Of a stretch of DNA of 64,000 nt, positions 24,113 to 35,546 are shown piece after piece (position 1 is the stretch's first letter; each line of letters starts with the position of its first letter). Source of the DNA: Gymnopus androsaceus JB14 (Eukaryota; Basidiomycota; Agaricomycetes; Agaricales; Omphalotaceae); assembly GCA_009733575.1 (NCBI GenBank), contig ML769466.1, positions 150,839 through 214,838 on the forward strand. The letters run 5' to 3'. Made by a program: the position numbers and the translations under genes. Below the pieces are notes generated by a model, which had not been told where the DNA came from, ran no database searches, and saw only the letters and a list, made by a program, of their open reading frames with translations.

Positions 24113-24563
24113 ACACTCCGGCGGATCTGATAAATCAAGGCTGAAATTAGTTTAGAAAAATGTTAAGTAAACAATAATATGTTTTGCCACAGATTTCCAC
24201 TGAAAATGAGCAAAGATTTCATCTGAAAAATAAATAGAAAAATATATTCTTTTTTGTATATAATCCTGGCTGCAAAACCCTGTGAAATCTAATCAATATT
24301 CCAATGGGAAAAAAGAGTCAATTTTGCTTGGCAAATTGCCATGATTTCCTCCGTAAAAGGATTCGAGATAAAAGAAGTTTAGTGCTGGTAAACCGTGTTC
24401 TATTGCACCTGTGAAAGGTCTTGTGATGTCTGGTCTTTCCTGATCAAAATCTTCCAACTATTTCACCATCAAACACGTGGTACCCAGTTACTGCCTGTTA
24501 CTGCCTAGGGACTGCCCAGTCGGGCTTAGCTGCTCAAATGCTGAATAAATGATGGGCACCCAG
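24113..24563 (+). repeat. left arm of a 450-bp inverted repeat (tyrosine-recombinase element 3' end)
   Basis: About 90% identical, in inverse orientation, to 27719-28171. Its first bases include the last codons of the recombinase frame seen at 28143 (GGCGGATCTGATAA), so it is the 3' end of a second, 5'-lacking copy of that element. Confidence 0.8.
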
Positions 24564-24633
24564 TGCTTCTGCCTCATATCTTTTCTGACCTCTCAGAATG
24601 CTTTCAGCCTTTCTTCTGTAATGGTAGCATGTA

Positions 24634-24954
24634 TGTAAGGATGGACAGGGGTAGGGGTTGACCCCAGGTTATTGGCCCAAGGGTATGGAGGGTAAGGGTA
24701 GGGGTCAAAGCTCTCAAAACCCTCCATTTTTATATTGATGATATAGACATCCTATGGTGTTCTATAATTGTTATATCATGTTTAAGGATGGTTTTGAGTG
24801 TTATTACTTCTATTTTATTGAAAGTCTCATGAGTGGCATATCATTCTGTCCAAAAACCTCAGTAGGAACTGCAGGTTTAAAGGTTAGGGGTATGGAGGGT
24901 AAGGGTGAGGCTAGGGTGTTTTCAACCCAGGGTTAACCCCTGTCCATCCTTACA
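24634..24954. mobile_element. MITE, 321 bp, with 19-bp perfect TIRs
   Basis: Ends TGTAAGGATGGACAGGGGT and its exact inverse complement. It is flanked by the direct repeat TGTA (24630-24633 and 24955-24958). The interior has repeated GGGTAAGGG strings and no coding capacity. The superfamily cannot be set from 4 bp of duplication alone. Confidence 0.75.
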
Positions 24955-26288
24955 TGTATGGTTCCATCAATACTTCATCCCATGAATCAGCATAAGTATG
25001 GTATGGAGGTAGAATTTGTGTGGATATTACTTCAAGCATAAATCTTGTCTCATTAAATTACAACACACCATCAACCCTCTGAGAGGGTTGTATCTATGTT
25101 GCAATATTGGTTTTACCAGAGCAGCAATGTACCACCAACAAGCACTTTGAGAGTGGGTACTTCAGGACCTGGAAAAAGCAGGACTCCAGTCCTTAACTTA
25201 AGCTTGCTGCTGCTACACATCCTCTCCTGGCAGAAAGATGTGGACTGGATTTTGGAAGAAGATCAATGGTTTGGGTGACATTATTGATAAATTGACAACT
25301 GCTGAGGCTAAGCTTAGCAGATCATGCAGCTGGAAAATGCTTACAAAGCAGCGGGTCTATAATTCTCCAGTGGCTAATTCGGCACAGCATCTGTCAGGAA
25401 GGCATCTCTTCCAAGTAGTCCTACTGTAGTGTCAGACTTCCCAAGCTTCAACAGCAATCTGGGCTCTGGGCCTAGCTCTAGAACTTGCAAAAACTTCCAG
25501 TCTATCTTTCCAGAAACTTTGACAAAGTAAGTCTCTGGGCTTACTCCTGAAGCAGACAACAATCATGGGGTGCTGTGAATAATTCGGGGCCATGTTATTA
25601 ATATTAACATGGAAATTAAAATCAAGACCCTTGAGGGGTTTTTTTAACATAGTCAATTAAAATGCAAATTAGCAAGTGAAAATTGGATTTTTAACATGTT
25701 ATTAACATCCAATGTGGATAACTATGAATGAAACATCCTAATTGACAACCTCATCATCTTGTGTGCCCATAGTAGTGTCCTAGAAGTCCACCTGTACATC
25801 CACCGTAGCCCTGCAAAGACTGGAGATGGGCCTGATATGAGGTGTGTGGAGTCTTCCAACTAAATATTCCTTCAAATGTCTCAAATTTGAGCCCCAACTT
25901 TATTGCCATTTTCTTCAAGGAGGAGGCTGTCCCTGCAGAATTGGAAGGTAGCAAATGGATATGTGGGTATTTCACAATATTTCACCTAGCTGTAGCTTGG
26001 GAAGATTTTTTGGCAGGGGACAGACTTGGAGGTACATCCGGCAAACATTCAAAGATACAAAAGTTTGGTTTAGGTATTAGTTTTGGGGAGCTCCATGCTA
26101 CTGCACAGTATGTAAGTGGAAAAATGAGTGGAAAAATGAAAATTGGCATGGAGGATGGAGCGGTCACCACACTGAGCCTTGCAAGCCTACAGGAATTATT
26201 AACATAAATTAATATGGGTCCTGGACCTTGATTTGATTAACATGTTATCAACTATGTTGATTAACATATGTGAATAAGTTTTGGATTA
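24955..26288. other. unassigned repeat-island DNA
   Basis: No known gene. A 121-codon frame at 25842-26207 (+) has no recognisable domain and lies between AT-rich stretches with TTAACAT-type inverted strings (25590-25720 and 26200-26285), possibly another decayed element. A 19-bp direct match (GCTTACAAAGCAGCGGGT, 25339) recurs at 27672. Confidence 0.4.
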
Positions 26289-26860
26289 TGTAAGACCGGG
26301 GTCAACGGTCTTAGGGAAAGGTACTGAAAGTAGCTTTGAGGCCTTTAGTATAAAAGGCGGACGGGATCCGCGATCGAATATGCGTGCGGGTGGACTAGTC
26401 GAAGACTAGTAGTGAGAAGTGGGTGGATTGGGAATGCCAAAGCTCCCGAATGTGAGTTCTGAGTCTAGTTGTATGAGCCGACGTCGAATAGTTCGACGGC
26501 GGCGAGTCTGATTGTTGTATGAGCTTGCTGGTAGTCAAGTCAACGCGTGAGTCGAAAAGCGGAAGCCAGAACAAGCGTGTATTGAGAGAATAGATGAATT
26601 GACAAGAGTATAAGAAAATAGAGAGAAAACAAGAGATACGGGAGTAAACAAGTTAATATCAAGACGAGGGATCCCGAAAGGGGAACAACCGGTTATACAC
26701 GTGCGGGATGCTGAGTTGGTGAGTAGTGAGTATGTACGGAAGTAGATGGGACCGCCGTGCGGCTTAGCGGGCGGTTATCGGACCAGTAGGGTGAGCCATG
26801 GGTACAATCGGGTGGTTTTGGTAGATAAAGAGGATGGGATTGGTGTTACAGGGCATGACA
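26289..26860 (+). mobile_element. solo LTR, 572 bp
   Basis: Begins TGTAAGACCGGGG and ends GGGCATGACA, flanked by the 5-bp target duplication GATTA (26284-26288 and 26861-26865). A second, truncated copy is at 46619. No internal retroelement region is attached, so this is a solo LTR left by LTR-LTR recombination. A TATAAAAG box lies near 26350. Confidence 0.85.
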
Positions 26861-26947
26861 GATTATTCACGGATGCATTTCCTTGTGGAGACAGAAAATG
26901 ATTATGCTATACTATTCTCAAACAAACCATTGCAAGGTCTTGGTCCT

Positions 26948-27580
26948 GGTAGTGACCAATGCCCGCCAGGAAAAGTGTGGGAATCAAATTAGCGCTAGTG
27001 CTTTTTCTTTGAAAAAAGTGGACGGAGCAGCTGCAGCTTCAACCACATTGCCTAGCAGCTAGGTATAGTGGAACAAAATGATTATAATAGCAATTTAAGG
27101 ATTTTGTTGAAAATAGATTTTTAAAAAGTTGTGAGGAACCACTCGGAACAGTGCTTACAGGGTACAGAAACAGGCATTAATGGCCATACATATTGATTAT
27201 TTTTTCAACAAAACCTTCAAAATGCATCTCTAAACATTTCACTCTCCCAAAATTTGTCCAGATGTGAAGTCCTTGAAGCTGTAGGTGGTCCATCGAAAAT
27301 CGCCGTGGAAAACAGTGTGAACTTTCAAGCGCCCGTTAAAATACGGTCACCTTCCACACTCTTTCAGACTCTTTGAGTCCTTCCTCTCATTTTTCTAGCC
27401 TAATTTGGGCCTAATCATATACCTGTATCTTGATCCATCATTAACTACTATGAAGACCCTCAAATCTGCTGCTCTAGCTGGCTATAATACCTCGAACTGA
27501 TTTTGAACCGATTTGCCACCTTGTTTCAAGCGCCGTTGCTTAGTCAGCGCCAAAATCGCTAGCGGCGTTGGTCACTACCA
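26948..27580. mobile_element. non-autonomous DNA transposon, 633 bp, hAT-like duplication
   Basis: The ends are GGTAGTGACCAATGCC and, inverted, TGGTAGTGACCAACGCC. The flanking 8-bp repeat TTGGTCCT occurs at 26940-26947 and 27581-27588. An 8-bp duplication is typical of hAT elements. There is no coding capacity; the interior is AT-rich. Confidence 0.7.
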
Positions 27581-27718
27581 TTGGTCCTTGCATCAGCTAG
27601 CATGGGTGCAAGGGATGACTTTGTCAGCCACTTGTTGCCTGTGAAGCACCCCTCCAAAAGTATTTGGCTTAGTGCTTACAAAGCAGCGGGTTCCCTTTGC
27701 TTCATAATACTCTGCGTG

Positions 27719-28171
27719 CCAGATGCCCATCAATTATTCAGCACTTTGAGTGGCTAAACCTGGGAGACTGGGCAGCGACCTGGGCAGTAACAGGCAGTAA
27801 CTGGATACTGTGTGGTTGATGGCGAAATAGTTAAAAGATTTTGATTGGGAAAGACCAGACATCACAAGACCTTTCACAGGTGCAATAGAACATGATTTAC
27901 CAGTGCTAAACTTCTTTTATCTTGAATCCTTTTACAGAGGAAATCATGGCAATTTGCCAAGCAAAATTCATTCATTTTTCCCATTGGAATATTGATTAGA
28001 TTTCATGGGGTTTTGCAGCCGGGATTATATATGAAAAAGAATATATTTTTCTATTTATTTTTGAGAGAAATCTTTGCTCATTTTCAGTGGAAATCTGTGG
28101 CAAAATATATTATTGTTTACTTAACATTTTTCTAAACTAATTTCAGCCTTGAATTATCAGATCCGCCAGAG
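27719..28171 (-). repeat. right arm of the 450-bp inverted repeat
   Basis: Partner of 24113-24563. On the minus strand it follows directly from the recombinase fragment (28612-28143), so it is that element's 3' untranslated or terminal part. Confidence 0.8.
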
Positions 28172-28612
28172 TGATAAGCGAATCAGGAATCTTGTGCACT
28201 TTACAGTAGTCATCTAGTGTAGACTTGAGTCTCAATATCTGGTCTGGATTGTAAGCTTTAAGTATGTGTGCAGGAAGAATCTCTTCAAAACAACACCAAT
28301 AGATGAGGAAAGTGAGCAATGTCCATCTGCCAATAGCAGCTACCACCTCAGGGGGTACTTTGGCAATAAGCAGTTCAACAGCTCTGCCAATACGGAAACT
28401 GTGACCCTGTACATTGAGTAATCCCTTCCCTTTCCATATCGCATTGCAAAATGCAAGGAACGTCAACTTCACCATGTGTTGCAGTTTGCTGGAATCATTG
28501 ATGTATCCAAATAGTGAAAATTCAGCTGGCAGGTCAGCGTTTGCCTGCATATGTTTCTTCGTTGCAACAAACAGACAAAGGATTCTAGCAGCTAAAGGTG
28601 TGGCAGGAAGGT
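28143..28612 (-). pseudogene. tyrosine recombinase C-terminal fragment
   Basis: The minus-strand frame encodes NVQGHSFRIGRAVELLIAKV followed by PPEVVAAIGRWTLLTFLIYW. This is the HxxR box, the Gly-Arg-Trp block and the catalytic Tyr of DIRS/Crypton-type recombinases. The upstream catalytic Arg region is missing, so the copy is 5'-truncated. It is clearly related to, but not the same as, the recombinase at 32779-34348. Confidence 0.8.
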
Positions 28613-29089
28613 GAATCCTGTGGATTTTACCAATTCTTTGCTTTTCCCTCCTCGGGACAACCTAGAAGATTTTCCTTCCCTTCAGGTTGATTCCAAGGGG
28701 CTGGTAACTTCATCTCAATTCCATGCTGAGGCTTCGGGTGTCAGGTCTGTTCAACATTTCATCAATGCCAGTACTTTTCCCGTATGTCACTGTATTTTCT
28801 TTCTTTCCATTCTTTATATCTAACATTGTTTTGTTTCTAGAACAACACGCTCCCTCTGAACCTGCAAGTACTGTTTTTTGATATCGAGCCTAGGTTGTCT
28901 CACTTGGGGTTGGTCCTGACCCACAATCATGTTGGTTATACACTTAATTGCCACTTGTGAACCATCCATTGGACTCGGTAAGTTGCTTTTCCCTTCTCAT
29001 TTTTCATCTTAACTAATTGCTAGCTGAAGCTACGTGAACAAAGTGAACGGCTAGCATAAGTGAAAGATAAGGAAAGTGAATGAAATTGA
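28613..29089. other. unassigned spacer
   Basis: No gene seen; possible 5' flank or terminal repeat of the DIRS-like element that follows. Confidence 0.35.
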
Positions 29090-29370
29090 AGTGTACATAC
29101 ATTAGAACCGAATTAATCAAGTGACGTGCGTAACGCGCGCCAATTGACTTTGAGTTTGTTTCTCTCGCATTCAACTTCAGATATTCTCGTCCCTCTTCTC
29201 GTTCTCCTCACCTCTGGCCCTTCGACTTTTTTGGGTTTCAGAATCAGTATGACAGGAATCTTACCCAATGCTGGTATTGCTGGTCCTTTACAGGACAATT
29301 ACGATTTCAATGCGCATATAAACTCCCACCAGCTCTGGCACCGACAGGGCAAACCCTGCGAACGAGGAAC

Positions 29371-32300
29371 GTGCACAACTGTGTAGCGGAAAAGTTCAAC
29401 GAAGATAGCGTTAACACGACACTAGATTGTCGCAATAACACACCTCGTACAGCCACCCAGGATGTTGGGCTGCCTCTGAAATCACTCTACAGTATCCTCC
29501 AAGACGAATTCGAGGAGTTGGTATTCAGCGAACCCTACTGCATAGAAGTTGGACCTCTTCTGCTTTTCTTGAGGAAGAAAGTCATTCGTGAGCGTTTGAG
29601 TAATGCAGAAAAGCCCGATAAAGAGAAGATCGGCAAAGAAAAGACAGGCAAGTCTATTTGAGGCTCAATGGTTATGGAGAATCCTACTGTTTGTATCCCG
29701 GGACAGCAGCCAGATGTGGTCATAGCCGAGGTGGTTCTCCACTCCATTTTCAATAAACTATATCTTCCCATAAATTGGTTCACCAATGCCCGCCTCAAAC
29801 ACATCCAGCACCGCATGCACGAGCTCCATACAAAACTCATACACCCGGAATCTTTGGTTGAGGTCCCCAATCCCGACAAGGTCGTGGTTTTTGATATGTC
29901 CAAAATGATAACCCTTTGGGGCTCGGATGAACTCCACACTTGCTTATCTCCAGTAAAATGGAAACAAGCCACCAAGAATTTACTTGCAGCACTCCTACTC
30001 CTATCTGAGTCACTTTCTCCGGCCGAACTGCTCACCCGTCATACCTTTGCAGAGGAATTCCGGAAACACCAAAAATTTTTCACTCAATATGGTGACTATG
30101 AGGAGAATTACCAACATTGGTATTCATTCGAGTGCACGGCATGCCACGACATATTGAAAGGTTTGTTGTTTGACAAGGGCTATTACGTCCAACAGGTCGA
30201 TGGTCTTTTGCGAGCGAAATCCGCAGCAGCAGCTCTTACAGTCTCTCCTTCTAGCCCACTCAAAAGAACCTCGGATTCGGATCTCCGTTCACACACAAAG
30301 GTGGCTTGAACCTTGAATGACTCCCCAGGCTCATCCCGACCAGACACCAAACCGGGGCCCCAGAACTCCTCGCCACCATCATGCCTCACATGCTGCGGCC
30401 CGCATATCCTGCGCGACCACCCAGCCAGTACTACCACGTTTGCTGATGGGAAACCATGTTTCTCAATCACACGCGAAGGTCTGCTATGGACAGTAAAACC
30501 TTTTCGGGGTCGGGAAGCCAGGCAGATCTGCATCAACTTCAATCTCCCAACTGGATGCAGGCGAACTCACAATGACAGATGGATTCACATCTGTAGTCTG
30601 TGTGGTAAGGAACACGCAGCTCTGTCTCATAGCTCATCTTGCAGTCAGGTCCTAGAGGGTGCCTTTCGGATCTGACACCAGGCAGCACCTGAGATTCCTA
30701 GCTCAGGTGCGACAATTTCTTCCTCCTCTGATATAGATCTCCCTCCTCATGTCCCTCTACTGTACACCGATTTTTCTCAATCTATTATTCATTGTTTAGC
30801 TCCGCTGGATGCTACCCCGTCTGATATCGAAATGTTTGAACGCGTTACCCATCCATACAATGCCAACGCTTATGAGGCACTGCTACACCAGTACAACCTG
30901 ACTGGTCAATATTCTCTTCTTGTTGATAATCTCTGCTACAGCTTTCCCATTGGTCATCTCCTGGAGTTGCACCATACCATTATAATTGACAACCATCCTT
31001 CAGTAGCCGAAAATCTCGAGGTGGTTTACGACTATCTTACAACCGAAATAGATGCTGGTAGGATGTCGGGCCCTTTCACCCAATCAGAGACAGAAAGAAT
31101 TCTCCGGGGACTGTTCTATTGTTCACCGTTCATTGTCTCCACATCTGACCAGGGTCCAGGCATACCACCCAAGAAAAGGGTTTGTCAGAATCTATCCAAA
31201 GGAACAGCAACAATGGGATCCATTAACAGCCTCATCAAAAAGGAGGACTTCCCAACCCGTTTTGACATGGCAACGCATGTGGCAAACCTGGTGAGTCTGT
31301 TTTTCCATCTAAATATATTTGGGGTGTTTCCTCTTCCTGCGCTCTTCTGGAGTTGCCTCCTCCACCCGCATTATGCGGTGCTTCCTTGACCTGTGTTCCA
31401 TCACAGTTGTCTCCTCCATCTGCACTCTTAGAGTTGCCTCCTCTAACTGTTCTCTTCGGAGTCAGTCTCCTCTACCCGTGCTCCTCAGAGTCACCTCTTC
31501 TCAGCTTTCTTCGGAATAGCATCCTCCACCTGCACTTGTTGCCTCCTCCCAAACCAGTACTAACATATAACACTAATTAGATTGCTTCGGCCCCAGAGGG
31601 AGCACAGGCTTGCGCTTTCGACATCAAGGCCTTCCATTGTACTTGTCCAGTTCTCCCAGACCACAAACCATACCTGGTGGTGGCCGTGGAAGGGGCTTTT
31701 TACATGGATCACAATCATCCTTTCAGTCTAGCTCCTGCTAGCAGCAACTCAGGCCAAATCACAAATGCTACCGTGGACATTTGGGGGCATGCTCGACCTG
31801 TTTTACCGCGCATAAAGTATGAGGATGACATGAGCATTTTCCGCTTCCCAGATGATAACGGTTATTACGTGGATAGCGGATTTCGTTACCGTTATGACCA
31901 CGAAAGCTGCGTGGAACCCATTAACATCCTTGGGGTACCCTGGCATGAAACCAAAACCGGGGTCTGTTTTGACTTCTGGATGGTCTTCTTGGGATTCTTC
32001 TGGGATCTTCCTCTACGTCGAGTCTTGCTACTGGAGGCCAAGTGTTTGAAATTCCTCTTCCGTGTATCCAGTCTCCTTGAGCGTATCTCTGCATACGAAG
32101 CGCTAAAACTCCTTGACATCCAAATAATACATGGCTCATTGGTCCACATTTGCTTTGTATACTCAGACGGATCCTCCCACCTTCCATCCCTCTCCAACTT
32201 CATGGCGTCCTATCACGGCAATTCATTTACCGCACGACATGCCTCCTGTTCCATGCCAAAGACAGTTCTCTGGTGGGAAACCCGTTTATCGGATCCATCA

Positions 32301-32786
32301 GTGTTCCGTCAACTACATCCTCTTGGACCTCTGGTAGATCTAGGAATCTACGTGGATGCTTCCACTAGTTGGGGTATTGGGATCATCATCCAGGATAGCT
32401 GGTACGCTTTCAAACTAGCACCAGACTGGAAGACAGCGGGATGCGACATTTGCTGGCTTGAAGCAGTCGCTCTTGAACTCCTCATCTATTTCCTTGTTCA
32501 ACTTGAATTCTCGAATGTCCACCTCTTGATGCACTCAGATAACAATGGCGCTATCAGTGCCCACTCCAAAGGTTGTAGCCAAAATGAAGAAATCAACCTT
32601 TGCGTTCACCGCACTTACGCTACCACCGCTACCTCCCTCATCGTACCATCATTCACATATATTGCTTCGGCCTCGAATCCCTCAGACCCTATCTCGTGTG
32701 GAGAATTAGGTCTGCCATCTCAGCGTTTAACCTGCTCCTTTGCACTCCCGGTGCAGCTCTCATGCCTCATCGATGCAGATGAGTGA
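29371..32786 (+). pseudogene. DIRS-like gag-RT-RNase H polyprotein, with three TGA stops
   Basis: One reading frame runs from about 29371 to 31290. It is broken only by TGA at 29659, 30307 and 30673, each where a sense codon such as CGA would keep the frame. The gag part has ICINFNLPTGC..HICSLCGKEHAAL..C, a Cys/His knuckle. The RT part has MSGPFTQSETERILRG and INSLIKKEDFPTRFDMA. An intron (31291-31580, GTGAGT..AATTAG) leads in phase to CAFDIKAFH (catalytic Asp) and YEDDMSIF (YxDD box). RNase H follows: GIYVDAS, LEAVALELL, MHSDNNGAI and ASNPSDPIS give the acidic residues. The stop at 32784-32786 overlaps the next ORF by 8 bases. The actual start is uncertain. Confidence 0.8.
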
Positions 32787-34348
32787 CAGTTTCCATATTG
32801 CTCCGGCATCAAGTGAGGCTGCAGTGACTGATTGGGATAGCCTCTTCATGTTCGAAGACCATCCTCCACGCCAGTCAGTTACTGAAAACATACACTCTCT
32901 AATTCTCCCATCACCAATTACGGCTAGCTCTCCTACCCTACAAACACAATCCCCCAACCTCATAGATACAAATACAATCTTCTACGAATCATCAGGAATC
33001 TGCACTCCTCCTATATATAGCAATGTCTCACAATTTAATCCACATATTTCATCCCTTTTCCTGGCCGAAACAACAAAAACCAATATGTTAGACATATGGA
33101 GAGCAGCTGCTCTTTCGCTCCCTCCCAAAATGCTCAGCGCCCTACAAGCAAAAAAAAAATCCTCCCCAGTCCATTCCGTCCATGGGTCCCAGCTGATCGC
33201 CGAGTACTTCTATGGACTACCCCATACTCATTAACCTCTCAACTTGCTCATGATATTGAAGTATCAAGTCGTTTGCAGACAATCATGTACAAAAATTTAC
33301 TATCCTCCACAGTACCCGATACTAGGCAAGTCAAGTCTCATCCTATTATCCTCCAATATTCTAACTAGGCTCATAAAGACAAGCATATGGGGCGGGCCTA
33401 CTTTGCTTTAACCAATTCTGTAACGCTGAAGGTATCCCTGAATCCTCACGAATGCCCGCATCAGCCACACTCCTAGGTGCATTTGTTGCAAACTACACTG
33501 GCACTGGCACGGGTAAGATGATTCGGAACTGGTTGAACAGTTTGCAATTATGTCACCTATTCAATGATGCGGAATGGCATGGGAGAGAGGGCTGGCTCCC
33601 TGCACTGACAAAGTCTGCAGATCAAAAAGGGGTCATCTTCAAACAGGCACCACAAGGACCAATTACAGAGAAACACCTTCTCACTCTCAGATCCTCCTTA
33701 GACCTCACATCAACTTGTCATGCTGCCATATGGGCAACTGCCCTCGTCGCTTTTTGGGGTTGCCGGCGCCTGGGTGAATTACTGATAACGTCCTCAAATA
33801 AATTCACTATTGAGCACAATGTCACTTGGTCTACACACATATCCTGCTCCAAAGTCAATGGACACCGCGTAATATCATTCCACACTCCATGGACCAAGAC
33901 GACAGGTATTCTTGGTTCCAAATGTCTTCTTACCGAAACATTCGACAACTTATGCCCCGTATGGGCTTTCAAAAATCACCTTTCAATTAACCACTCTCCC
34001 ACAGCTACAGAACCATTGTTTTCATATCGCAACAACACATCTTGGTCTAATCTCCTAAAATCACATTTCCTGCACTTCACAGGCCCTATCTTCAAACAGG
34101 CTAATTTGGAGAATGTATTTGGTCACAGCTATCGCATTGGAGGCTCCCTCAAGCTACTCCTAGATGGAGTAGCCCCCGAGATCATTATGAAACTTGGCGG
34201 ATGGACTTCATTATGCTTCCTCATATACTGGCAAAGACTTGAGAAAGTCCTGCCAGCAGCCATTACTCGTGCCTGGGCCTCTCGTATAAAAGATTTTGCA
34301 TCACAAAACAATATCAATCCTAACGTGGACAAACTAGATATAGAATAA
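32779..34348 (+). pseudogene. DIRS-like tyrosine recombinase
   Basis: ATG at 32779 overlaps the stop of the polyprotein. The frame shifts within a run of ten A (33150-33159). It then reads YGAGLLCFNQFC after an intron with a GC-AG donor (AG|GCAAGT, 33326-33378). The catalytic set is present: Arg in WGCRRLGELL, HSYR in FGHSYRIGGSLKLLLDGV, Trp in LGGWTSLCF and Tyr in FLIYWQR. The recombinase joins circular cDNA into the genome in DIRS elements, replacing an integrase. Apart from the A-run shift the frame is open to 34348, so the copy may be recent. Confidence 0.82.
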
Positions 34349-34784
34349 AAAACTTTACTCTCTCATGGCTCTTTGGTGGGGTTCCGGTCCGTCTTGGTCC
34401 CTTTCAGTCTCATCCCTTCAGTGAGCTTTGCTCTGGGAGCCATGCTCCATTTGGTATGTTTGGGTCTCCTCCGAAAGGTTTCTTCACCGGACGGTCCAGA
34501 CCCAGATTACTTTGTGTACTGGAATTGGTTCCAGGGGTAGCAGTGCTCAGCGATCAGCTCTCAGACCTGACACCAATGCCCGCCCCCCAAAGCGCCAATT
34601 CCATTGACAAAACCTTCATTCATCAGAATGAATTACAGGATACAGACTAATAAGATAATCGGAATTACTATCAGACTGACTACAAGCTACTTGGATACTT
34701 ACGCTCATCCGCTGATCTCTTCACCCATTTCCTCCTCTCTCCTTTCACTAGGAAATATGAGTTTGCCTTATCTGGCTGGTTTTA

Positions 34785-35546
34785 GCTTGGTTCTGAGCTC
34801 ATTTTGTGCATTCCTTGTCAAATCCGGAATGTGGAGTGCTTGCCCAATATGGAGAGGCTTGGTGGCAAGTGTGCCCCTTGCATTACCAGTAAACAGCCTT
34901 GCAATCTTGGTCATGGAATGAGAGAGTATTTGGAGGGTTTGGATTGTGTGTATCAGCACTTGGAACAGTGTCCTGCTGGTGCATCTTCCACATCCAATTT
35001 TCTTTTATTCCATATTAACTTTTACTTTCTGCAGCTTTTCAAGACATCCTTTCTGAAGCCCAGTGTCTCCATGTCATTCATGGTTGTGCCATCGAAATCA
35101 GTTGTCAACATCAAGAGCTTGTTTGTCAAGTCAAATATGACTTTCTCGCCACCATGGCTTGTTTGCAGTCTGCCGGGTCCAATGTTGCTACTGTTCTCCA
35201 CCAACTGGTACAGTCAGCTCTGGAACAAGTTTGTCTTTCACTCAAAAACCTTTCTTTCCTTGCAACGGCATTTGGATGGAACTCCATCTTCAATCTTCCG
35301 GATTTATTGGCTTATCTCAAAGTCAGGAGCCAACTTCTTTGTGTTGGGAAGGAAGATGAAGTGGGAGGGAACCCAGTTGAATTGCCATCTGGTGAACCCA
35401 GTGGTTCAGGGTCTGTCCTAGGGCCGGATGCTGTGGCTTCTGGAGCAGAAGCAAACACTCAGGTTGACACGTCCGCTAGTCCAATTGTTCCCAACAATGC
35501 TTTGGGCCAAGTTGCCGGGCCTTCAAGTACTGTTCCCCACTCTTGA
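34785..35546 (+). CDS. Zn2Cys6-cluster protein inside repeat island, 5' end unknown
   Basis: The exon 34785-34978 follows a TTTTAG acceptor and encodes CIPCQIRNVEC, a 10-residue linker, then CAPCITSKQPC. The spacing is C-x2-C-x6-C-x10-C-x2-C-x6-C, the fungal binuclear zinc cluster. A 56-bp intron (34979-35034) joins in phase 1 to a second exon of about 170 codons. That exon is helical (FQDILSEAQCLHVIHGC, ATVLHQLVQSALEQVCLSL) and ends in a Ser/Pro/Gly-rich tail at 35546. The usual role of this cluster is DNA binding by transcription factors, but no activation or middle homology domain is visible. Upstream exons were not found; MPAPQSANSIDKTF near 34579 is a candidate first exon. Despite CpG-poor surroundings the frame is intact. 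It may be transposon-borne. Confidence 0.6.

Larger units (their letters stand above)
29090..34600 (+). mobile_element. DIRS-like (tyrosine recombinase) retrotransposon, near full length
   Basis: It contains, in order, a gag-like region with a Cys/His knuckle, reverse transcriptase, RNase H and tyrosine recombinase, all on the plus strand. This order and the recombinase in place of an integrase define the DIRS/Ngaro group. Limits are approximate: CpG content rises at about 29,090 and falls after about 34,600, and I could not find the split direct or inverted termini. Two introns seem to be present (31291-31580 and 33326-33378). Confidence 0.82.

Noticed and set aside
25842..26207. 121-codon plus-strand ORF as a gene
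   Set aside because: No domain, no supporting splice or promoter signs, and it lies between AT-rich repeat strings.
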